Below are positions 56,201-64,000 of a DNA stretch of 64,000 bases, piece by piece. Made by a program: the position numbers and the translations under genes. Each line of letters opens with the position of its first letter. Position 1 is the stretch's first letter. Origin of the DNA: Acheta domesticus (taxonomy: Eukaryota > Arthropoda > Insecta > Orthoptera > Gryllidae); assembly GCA_031308135.1 (NCBI GenBank), contig JAHLJT010000631.1:212396731-212460730 (forward strand), written 5' to 3'. The notes below the pieces were generated by a model. That model had not been told where the DNA came from and did not search any database. It worked only from the letters and a program-made list of their open reading frames with translations.

Positions 56201-59200
56201 CGAAAGATTTCCGTCTTATAGAGGGTTGCCAAAAGTTCAACATTTTTGGTATAATTTTGTTACTGAACAAAATTTTGAAAATAAAGTATAATTTATTAAT
56301 GAAAATATAGCAGGAAATGTAAGATGAGCAATTATTCTGCATTTTACAAATAAATTTGGCATGTGTAGAATATACTATGGTATGATAAGACAGAATTCCA
56401 TTGTCGGCTGAAGGAAACACGGTGATGCTTTTGAAAATGAACAGAGTGGGGACGACCTACATAAGGATTTGTAGAGACAGTGAGGAAGTCGTGAAAATCA
56501 CACCAAAGCACGAGAAAACCGCAACAGCGTTGGCCAAAGATTCCCCAACAGGAGGTATAAGAGGAAAAACCAATCTATCACTTTTGTCTCAGGATTTGTA
56601 TTGCAAAGATAATTGCCAGAAATTTAAAATTAAATTTCCTTCTTAGGCAGGTGATGATCACTTTATGTTCTTAAAAAACCTTTCCATTTGCACGTTGGTC
56701 AGCTTTTCGGCTTGTAGGGGTCACTTTCACAATCGTTCTGTTCTGAGATTTTTTTTGTCTGGGATGGCAGGTTTCTGTCTTACAAAGGTAGACAGATTTC
56801 ACTGTAACAACATATTGAACTGTACATGAAATCATGAAGTACTAATATAAACAAATAGATGGCATTCAAAAATGTCTAGCTTCAGCAGTGAAGAGTAGAA
56901 CTTAAAAAAGTGAACGTAATATGAAACCCATTTTAAAGCCATAAGAAGACTGAAATTTGCAGAGCAAATTGCACCAGATTGATAGAATATTCACTTTTGA
57001 AAATTTGTATATATAGTTTAGGTTCTAGTGTTTGCATTGGTTAGAGTATTGCCCCACTTTATTGTTTATTATCTTCTAATGCCATTATTAAAACCTCATG
57101 AAAATATTGTAGTAAAGAGGCAAAGGCAAAATAATTTAAATTCAGCTACATTTGCAGGTATCACTGACAAACAAAAAAGTATAAATCACTAATTTTATAA
57201 CCTCCTTTTGATGTTTGTTATCAAAATGAGCTGGACACTGCCCTTTAGAATTATTCAGATTGAGGGTAAAACCTAGTGCTTTGGAAATGTTTGTTCAAAA
57301 GTAAAACAACTGTTATTCTATTATCTATACTCAACACTGTTGTGATTAGTTACATTTCAGTTGTCATTTACGATGTAAATTTTAAAGAATTTTAACTTTA
57401 TTGAAAAAGCCATTCTTTAGCCAGGTAATATCTTTCAAAACCATTTACTGTAGGAGATTTCATTGTGGGTAAATATTGAACATTTAGCAACATGTGATTG
57501 ATGCAATTTTTGATTGCTTGAATATGTGTCCTACAAGACTTGCACATTTGAAATTTCCAATTCCCTGATGTATCTAGGAATTTTTGAGGCTAAAATTTTT
57601 GTAATGAATTTGTTATTAAAGACCAGAGAACAAGAACTAAGAAAAAATTGTATCTTATTTTATTTCAGGTAATTGCACAAAACCTTTTGAAAGTATACTT
57701 TCATATTAAGTTCAATAGGCGGACACAAGAGATTAGCTAACAACACTAGTAGGCTAATGGACAAAGTTTTCAAAGAACAACAATAATTTTGTTAAAAGTA
57801 CTTTTTTTAAAATATATTCAATATGAATTAAATAAGTTTTGTTCAACTTATGTTTTTAGTTAAATAATGAATTTTTGCGGAACCAGAACTTGCCCAATCA
57901 CATCCAGGTACTGCAGATCCAGATCTTATATGGAAGGTTAGAGGTACATTATTCTCTCAAAGGCCACCTCAGCATTGTATGCAAGCATAGCAGGGAGCAG
58001 GGGCGGATCCAGCTGATGATTTTGGAGGGGGCCATCAAAGATTTTTATTAAACAATAAAAATTTTATATTATATTGTATATTATTTTAACTTTCCTGTAA
58101 ACTATACATACGTATTTATAGTATACTATAGTACGTATAGTATAGGGAAAGTTGTGTAATTCTGCACAAGAAAATGGCGGATTGTCGATGGAAAAACTCT
58201 TGTTACAGGGCTGTGGTAATGAAAAAGTGGATAAATCCAGTTGCTAAATTAAGGGGAAAAAATCTCTTAACATGTGGTGCAGCCAGAATTGCTGTTTTGT
58301 GGGCCCTTGATACCAAAAAAACAATTGAAATCAAAATGCCAGTCCGTCTGTGAACAACACTAACAAGTAAACTGTTCAGTCGATTTTCTCCAGAATTGAT
58401 ACTCCGTGATCGATCCGACTGATCTCGCGGCCCCCTGAATTTGAAATCAATATTGTAATTTTGGGGGATACTTTACATGAAGCTCCTGGAACAAATTCAA
58501 TATTTCCAAAAAAATGGCACCAACAATTTTGATGAAATTTTGTGGTTGGATAGTCTGAAGGTCATTTAAGAGAATGGTGTAGGTCTCATCTTGATTGAAA
58601 ACTGTGATTTTTCCAAAATTGAAAAAATTCAAAATTTTTTCGGCAGCTTCCTACAACTACAATTATGAAGATACAATTTTTTTTCTTAATGAAATGTACA
58701 ATAATATATAATACAAGTTTACAAAATGTTTGTATTATATTTTTATGGAGTTGTAGAATTCACATAGTTCTGACAACACTGCGATGGAAACTGAGTTGTT
58801 CACTTCTTGGTTGAATTGGACATTTTCAAATAATAGCTAAGATGTTAGTAGAGCAGAAAGTGCAATATTTCAATATTACATGGCTGTTTCCAATAACACA
58901 AAAAAGTATATGCTGTTGTAGCACCACTAGTTGTAGTGTATATATGATACAACACAATATTATTTTTTAAATGACGACCTTATCTTAACAAATATTTAAA
59001 TCAATTTTGCAAAATAAAAGAAGGAAACAAACGAAAACTAGGCCTTTTTGGGTGGAACCATGCGCCCCCCTCCCAGATCCACCACTAGAGGGGGCGGTAT
59101 CATTTAAACAACAATCATTAATTATTTGTACTAATAAAAATTAGGAAAAATATACTGTTTCAGAGTGTTTCTCCATCTGATAGAGATATAATTTTACAAT

Positions 59201-59769
59201 ATGGTGTAGCAGTGGTAGACTGCTCGTGGGCTCAATTAGAAGACACACCATTCACCAAAATGAGAACTCCTCAACCTAGATTGTTGCCATTTTTGGTTGC
59301 TGCTAATCCAGTTAAATATGCAAAACCTTGTGAGCTATCTTGTGTTGAAGCGTTGGCAGCAGTGTTCTACATTGCAGGTATGAAACAGTTGTGAAAATCA
59401 AATTTATTACTTATGGATATTTATTAACAATTACAGATATATTTTTTTAGGTTTTCAGGATGTTTCACATTTGTATCTAAGCAAATTTAAATGGGGCAAG
59501 CACTTTCTTGAGTTAAATAGAGCTCTCCTGGATGCCTACTCTAGTTGTAATAATAGTGGTGATGTGGTTGCAGTACAGAATAAACATTTGGAAGAAGTGG
59601 AGAATGAAAAGGAAGAAAGAGAAAAGAAAAAGCAGCAAGGTAATCAAAATTTGTAAATCTGTTTAAAATGAATTAATTGACTCAAAAATAATGTTATTCA
59701 TACTTAACAGGAAAATATGACTTCCCATCATCCAAAGAGACATCAAATGATGAAGAAGAACAAGAGTGA
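53269..59769 (+). CDS. TSR3: TSR3, 18S rRNA aminocarboxypropyltransferase (five exons)
   Basis: Exons: 53269-53407, 53475-53662, 59164-59377, 59451-59639 and 59711-59769, giving 262 residues with phases that all join in frame. The protein transfers the 3-amino-3-carboxypropyl group of S-adenosylmethionine to N1-methylpseudouridine in 18S rRNA, a late step of 40S maturation in the cytoplasm. Diagnostic segments: [17 protein letters not shown] (67-83), [16 protein letters not shown] (about 94-109), VVDCSWAQL (126-134), [20 protein letters not shown] (148-167), [12 protein letters not shown] in exon 4, and an acidic, lysine-rich tail. Human TSR3 is about 312 residues; the difference is in the low-complexity ends. 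The exon 1 start is the only upstream ATG in frame ([16 protein letters not shown], basic). The exon 1 donor is uncertain: GC at 53408, or GT at 53366 or 53369, all phase 1. Other introns are GT-AG. Confidence 0.93.
54661..54905 (+). repeat. dispersed repeat, inverse of 58690-58935
   Basis: AACTAGTGGTGCTCCAACAG, then TGGAAACAGC, then AATTATTTGAAAATGTCCAA, then TATAAAAATATAATAC, is recovered in reverse complement at 58690-58935 with moderate divergence (roughly four of five bases by eye). Confidence 0.8.
55745..56145 (-). mobile_element. decayed LINE reverse-transcriptase fragment
   Basis: The minus strand reads NYRPIG, then [12 protein letters not shown], then [10 protein letters not shown], then [13 protein letters not shown], then PGPILFIL in order, with frameshifts, a stop and a deletion between DYSKAFDK and the next motif. 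These are consecutive reverse-transcriptase blocks of a Jockey/CR1-like element, unrelated in detail to the LINE at 7575. It is an old relic inside the TSR3 intron. Confidence 0.82.
58151..58670 (-). repeat. internal repeat, inverse of 60930-61385
   Basis: GGAAAGTTGTGTAATTCTGC, then TGGATAAATCCAGTTGCTAA, then CAGTCCGTCTGTGAACAACA, then CTACAACTACAATTATG, is the reverse complement of the series at 60930-61385 with moderate divergence. Confidence 0.8.
58690..58935 (-). repeat. dispersed repeat, inverse of 54661-54905
   Basis: AATACAAGTTTACAAAATG, then TTGGTTGAATTGGACATTTT, then GTAGAGCAGAAAGTGCAATA, then GTTGTAGCACCACTAG. It lies within the TIR element at 57998-59088, next to the repeat at 58151-58670, so both are parts of one family. 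Confidence 0.8.
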
Positions 59770-59808
59770 AGATAGATTAGAAAACACTTGATGAATGTAT
59801 TTCATTAT

Positions 59809-59814
59809 ATTAAA
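59809..59814 (+). terminator. possible poly(A) signal of TSR3
   Basis: ATTAAA 40 bp after the TSR3 stop codon, followed by a T-rich stretch. It is the first hexamer of this kind after the stop. Sequence evidence only. Confidence 0.45.
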
Positions 59815-60336
59815 ATATATTTTTTGCAAAATATCTTGAACGTGGTTACGTGCTTTAGGAGATTTCATATTAATGTGAGCATGAATTATCCATATCTAAT
59901 CCAACTAGTATATGGGAAAGGTGGGTGTTAAGAACAAAATTCAAGATGTAAGAGTCAAGTTTATTGTAGTTCTCTTGTTCTTCACTTTTAACTGACAGGA
60001 CTCAAAACATTTTCAGATCTGATCTGCTTGGGCAAAGTACCCTCAAGTTTTAAAGAATGTTTTTCAAAATCGCAAACTTCGACTTGAGACAGATCAATTG
60101 AGAAACATCCATTAAAAAAAAAAAGAAAAATTTAAAAAATCCTACATACGGTTTGGGTGTTCGAGGTGTTCAGACACAAATGACGTTTGGAAGAAAAATT
60201 TTTTCGGTATCTGGGGGCCCGTGTATTTTCATTTATATCTTAAAATGGTTTTCTGCAGCATTGCATAACTTTCTGTGTACTCTATGTATGAAAAAGTAAA
60301 AAGAAAAGAAAAGAAAAGAAAATCCATGCAGCGTAT

Positions 60337-60460
60337 GAGATTACCTACCACACACAATACTGTTTTTTTTTTGTTTTTTTTAAATTAGTTGCCTCAAGGT
60401 ATCAATTGTTCACATATGATCTTAATTTTATAAAGCATTTAGCAAATTCATTAAATTCTC
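60337..60460 (+). repeat. direct repeat, first copy
   Basis: After a T-run, AAATTAGTTGCCTCAAGGTA, then CAATTGTTCACATATGATC, then TTAATTTTATAAAGC matches 63480-63600 in the same orientation at roughly 80-85% by eye. It is preceded in both by an ACACAC-containing segment. Confidence 0.65.
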
Positions 60461-60643
60461 CCTGAAAATTACTCAACTTCCTTACCAAAGTACACCTGTT
60501 GTACACCAAAAAAAGTAATTTATGGACGTCAGTTGCTTTTAGCCATTTACGATTCTGCAAAAGTTCTTTTATTCTAGGGAGACATTTGTGTTAGGAATAT
60601 TAACAAAAAAAATTGTAATTTGAATATTTAAATAAAAGTTATA

Positions 60644-61817
60644 CAGTGAACCCCCTATTTTACGCCACTGTAGGGACTGGTAAAAACAAAAAGTAAAATC
60701 AAAGAAATTATTTTTTTTTGCAGAGATTTTGTTCTAAGGCACATTGTAATTCTAAAAATAATAAATAATACATTAAAACTTAAATTGAAAATAAATGAAT
60801 AAAAACTAGGTGCTAAAATAGCACATACTTTCACATGAAATTGCACAAAAGGTAAACAAATTTTCGAAAACTTGTGCATGACCAATCTTTAAGGAACAGT
60901 TTTAATTAGGAGGGGGGATCTCTATCTACATAATTGTAGTTGTAAGAAGACGCTGAAAAAGTTTGAACTTTTGCAAATTTTCGAAAAATCACAGTTTTTA
61001 ACGAACAGACTTACACCTTTCTCTGTAACATCCTTCACACTATCCAACAACAAAATTTAATCAAAAACGATGGAGTTTTTTATTTTGTAAATGACCCAGG
61101 GTCTTCTTGTAAACCCCCCAAAATGGGGGGGGCCGTGACATCAGCGAAATTGGCTGAACACTTTAGCCGCTAGCGTTGTTCACAGACGGACAAACAGAAA
61201 GACTTGTGGCGTCAGTCAATTTTTCGTTATCAAGGATCCTCAAAACCTGGATTCTGGCTACACCACGTGTTAGAGGTTTTTTTCCTCTAAATTTAGCAAC
61301 TGGATTTATACACTTTTCAGTGCCAGGGCCCGGCAATAAGTGCCAAAAATTCGCCGCTTTTTCCGCAGCAACACAACTTTCTATTGCGTAGGTGGTAGCG
61401 AGAAAGTAAAAACCCGCAACTGACTTATAACTGGTGACAAACTCTCAACAAACACACTCGAAAATAAACACATGGGCTTAGACCTGGAATATTACTCAAC
61501 CAACCAATTCAGAACATTCACCAAAATATACTGAGCTTTGTAAATAGCAAAACATAACATTATGTGTATCCCTGCCACCCTCCCCGAAACTTGACAGAGA
61601 CATTGCTGCCTTTTCCTTCATAATGTCCATCTTAATTCAAGACCTGTAGTGCAAAAATCTTAAAATCAGGGTTTTACTACACAATAGGATAGATAAGAGG
61701 CACAAGATGGAGGAAAATTGTACATTACTAATATGGATGATTTGCCGGAACCACTCATTTATGGCATAAATTCCGGGAAAACATAATATCAGGGAACGTA
61801 AAATAGGGGTTTCACTG
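60644..61817. mobile_element. non-autonomous TA-target element (pogo/Tigger-like ends)
   Basis: Inverted ends CAGTGAACCCCCTATTTTAC (left) and the inverse of CAGTGAAACCCCTATTTTAC (right) are each bordered by TA (60642-60643 and 61818-61819). The CAGTGAAnCCC start and TA target are usual for pogo/Tigger elements. No transposase is present. A separate repeat (60930-61385) sits inside and may be a later insertion. Confidence 0.7.
60930..61385 (+). repeat. internal repeat, inverse of 58151-58670
   Basis: ATAATTGTAGTTGTAAGAAG, then CATCCTTCACACTATCCAAC, then GTTCACAGACGGACAAACAG, then GCAACTGGATTTATACACTT, then GCAACACAACTTTCTATTGC. The segment 61029-61085 also matches the sequence that replaces the copia 3' end at 51439. 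Confidence 0.8.
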
Positions 61818-61852
61818 TAATTTGAAAACGAACAAAATATGGAATCCATTAA

Positions 61853-62692
61853 GGTATATTATACCTCTAACATGCAAAAATTTGAAATATTGCTTAATAA
61901 TTTTTTTTCATGTATTTATTGAATAAATGTCTGCAATGAAAAACAAAATTAAGAAAAAAATTTTGAAAATTGTTTTGGGTGATAACTGAATTTTTTGTAT
62001 AGAAATAGACCTGGAGCATAAACATCACAACTTTAGAACTACTATCTTTATTACTTCAGTTCTTTTTTTGTGTGATAAAGGATTTGAACTAGTCCCTGAA
62101 CCAAAATAATATATGTACCATTAGTATTTACATATTTAAAACACTTTTTTGTATCAGGAAGTTAAAAAACCAAAATATAAAATTAAATTTTCTCTATGAA
62201 ATAACTGGTTCAAATGTTTAGTTTGGGTTCATGCATTAGCTACATGTTTCTCAATTATAACAAAAAAAGAATCAGAGGGTTATCATACATAGAACCAGAG
62301 ATATAACGTTTGAGGTTTCCAAAGACAGCCAAAAAGTCAACACACTGGAAAATGGCTCAAAAGTTTGTAATGCTATAGAAAGGTTACAGGTTATGCCTTA
62401 TTTTTTAATGTCCAAATTTTCTATTTTCCTATGAAACATTATCTTCTATTCTTATTTTCTAGTATTGTCTGTTTTTTTTCTTCCCCAGGAAAACCACGCC
62501 CCCTTTCGAAAAAGGGGGTGTGGTTCCCCCAATGCAAGTCTAAATAAATATTCAAATAAAAACAAAATGAAAGATCGTAGAATAAAACAGGTTTCACCAT
62601 TTTAAAGATAATATGTCAAAGGTTTTGATTCTGTTAAAAGTCAAAAAACTGATTTTCTGTGATTTTTTCTTATTCTTGGGGTATAATATACC
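61853..62692. mobile_element. TTAA-target MITE with palindromic termini
   Basis: An 840-bp segment bounded by TTAA on both sides (61849-61852 and 62693-62696). The ends GGTATATTATACCTC and the inverse of GGGGTATAATATACC form a 13-15 bp TIR that is almost self-complementary. TTAA targets are typical of piggyBac and Kolobok elements. The interior is AT-rich and noncoding, with a strong hairpin near 62494-62523 (CCACGCCCCCTTTCG ... AGGGGGTGTGG). Confidence 0.65.
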
Positions 62693-62696
62693 TTAA

Positions 62697-64000
62697 ACAA
62701 ATTAACAATTCTGGTTTATAGGCAGAAAATTAAAGAAGAAACTTCACTGTAAAAAACAATATTTAAGAAACAAATACAATTAAATCTTCCTCTTACAGAA
62801 AACTTTGCATTTGATGGAAGTGGCAAAAGCTTAATACAGAATCTGAAATACCCAAAATACTGGATGTGACACCTGAAGAGCACCTGACTTACAAGTGTCA
62901 CTTACTTTATTCATTCTTATAAAGATGTTGGGTGAATCAGAAGTGTGATATCAAAGATACCATTTCAATAGTACAAACTAAAGTTAACAATGAAAGACTA
63001 CTAGCAAAAATGTTTTCATATTTCCCCACATTTTTAAATCTCAAACATATTGTTTTGATTATATTTATTGACTTGTCTGCTTCTACAAAAACAGATTGGA
63101 TGCATACTCTATACAAAATCATATAGTCACAATACTATATCAAAATAGAATCAGAATTTGTTACATCTGAACTACAAAATTTTCTTACAAACAATGAATG
63201 TCAATAGCTGAAATATGGCTTACCAATCAGCGTGTGTATTTATAACAACATATAAAGTACAGCATAAAAGGAAATGTATTTTCTTTTTGTGCGTTTATTT
63301 ATACTTTCAACCATTACAAGAGTGGTGCAAATTCATCATGTGTATCTAACATGTGTCAAAATAAGACATAAGACAAAAATCATATTGCAATAAAAAAAGT
63401 ATTTAAACCAACAATGTTTAAAAGTCAATTTCAAGAACACCTAAATATCAGCAAGCTAAGAGTTTTAACATGCCTTTGCTGCAAAGCAATAGGACAACAT
63501 ACAACACACGATATTGATTTTTTTTTTTAAATTAGTTGCTTGAAGATACCAATTGTTTACCTATGAACTTAATTTTAAAAGCAATTTTGCAAATTTATCC
63601 CTTTCATTTTGACATTCATTGTTTTATTACGAAGTCTACATTTAATTTACAAAGATCTTGCACAAATTTTGTGAAATCTTAAAAACAACCAACATTTAAA
63701 TCAAAAATTTGAAAATATATTGTCAGGAAATATGGTGGACGATATAAAATCAAGTAATATAAATAAATTGAAATCTTAAGTAGGAAAATTATCAAATTTC
63801 TACTTGATTCATATCCACATTTTTACAATCCAAATTACTCTAGGAAGATCGTCAAGTTACTCCGCCCCACAATTTCAAGAATCACTTATGAAGGAAAAAA
63901 AATAAAAAAACAGACTACAGGACAAATTCTGAGTTTTTATCTAAATCACATAGCCCTGATGTGAAAGTAAAATGTTTTTATATATATGTACATGAACAAA
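62697..64000. other. noncoding region, right edge
   Basis: AT-rich sequence with short open frames on both strands that lack motifs. The only structure seen is the second copy of the 120-bp direct repeat. No exon, RNA gene or promoter can be supported. Confidence 0.6.
63480..63600 (+). repeat. direct repeat, second copy
   Basis: AAATTAGTTGCTTGAAGATA, then CCAATTGTTTACCTATGAAC, then TTAATTTTAAAAGCAATTTTGC, matches 60337-60460. Confidence 0.65.

Larger units (their letters stand above)
57998..59088. mobile_element. decayed TIR element with GGGGCGGATCC ends
   Basis: The left end CAGGGGCGGATCCAGC and the right end ...CCCAGATCCACCACTAG are imperfect inverses, each with a G/C run just inside (GGAGGGGGCC and GCGCCCCCCTCC). 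The interior is noncoding and includes stretches that recur at 54661, 51439 and 60930. The target duplication is not clear. Superfamily unresolved. Confidence 0.6.
53663..59163 (+). other. TSR3 intron 2 (5.5 kb), filled with transposon relics
   Basis: The donor is AAG then GTGAAT and the acceptor is TACTGTTTCAG. Contents are a repeat at 54661-54905, a decayed LINE reverse transcriptase on the minus strand at 55745-56145, possible inverted-repeat ends near 56190 and 56797, and a TIR element at 57998-59088 with an inverse copy of the 54661 repeat. The rest is AT-rich DNA with no recognised feature. Open frames such as 55479-55784 and 56401-56646 show no conserved motif. Confidence 0.8.
59770..60641. 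other. TSR3 downstream region
   Basis: AT-rich and noncoding. It contains short A runs (60113-60140), an (AAAAG)n tract at about 60300-60322, and one member of a 120-bp direct repeat (60337-60460) whose partner is at 63480-63600. No gene seen. Confidence 0.7.

Noticed and set aside
56401..56646. 81-codon plus-strand open frame in TSR3 intron 2, with possible Tigger-like ends at about 56190 and 56797
   Set aside because: No recognised domain, and the two candidate ends do not align well enough as inverted repeats. Left unannotated.
61853..64000. tRNA or small RNA genes in the right part
   Set aside because: No cloverleaf, A-box/B-box pair or snRNA-like promoter could be seen by eye. The hairpin at 62494-62523 is a simple G/C inverted repeat within the TTAA element.

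Overview
The window is eukaryotic and reads as an arthropod genome, most likely an insect. It has a spliced nuclear gene (TSR3) with one 67-bp intron and one 5.5-kb intron. It also has a long tandem satellite, a THAP-domain P-element-type DNA transposon, a Jockey/CR1-like LINE, a Ty1/copia element and several small inverted-repeat transposons. There is no prokaryotic gene organisation. The species cannot be named from the sequence.

Layout. (1) Positions 1-7574: array of a 205-bp satellite. (2) 7575-10802: a 5'-truncated LINE that landed in the satellite. (3) 10803-20185: more satellite, with monomers increasingly diverged towards the right edge. (4) 20186-22392: a second tandem family (unit about 365 bp) sharing a core of about 80 bp with the satellite and ending in an inverted unit. 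(5) 22550-27834: tandem copies of a short TIR element, one interrupted by a complete P-type transposon with an 8-bp target duplication. (6) 27835-28834: exactly 1000 Ns. (7) 28835 to about 47240: the same locus again (LINE 3' end, satellite, second family, TIR element, P-type transposon) at an offset of about 19.37 kb. (8) 46958-51950: right half of the interrupted TIR element with two foldback MITEs, then a copia element whose 3' part is replaced by a dispersed repeat, then a small helix-turn-helix ORF. (9) 51951-64000: low-copy DNA with the five-exon TSR3 gene and several decayed transposons in its large intron and downstream.

The main interpretive point is that the two large blocks either side of the N gap look like one genomic locus represented twice (overlapping contigs or haplotypes), not a biological duplication. 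The transposase frame is broken at different single-base positions in the two copies. In the satellite, many one-base insertions read as two variant bases written side by side, so the array consensus is probably a blend of different monomers.

The only likely host gene is TSR3, the enzyme for the last step of 18S rRNA m1acp3-pseudouridine synthesis. Everything else that codes is mobile-element protein. The insertions are nested and can be ordered: satellite before LINE; TIR element before P-type transposon, MITEs and copia; copia before its 3' replacement. No novel defence or metabolic system was found. The most unusual biological features are the two related satellite families, the duplicated leader exon in the P-type element, and an internally visible empty site for that element.
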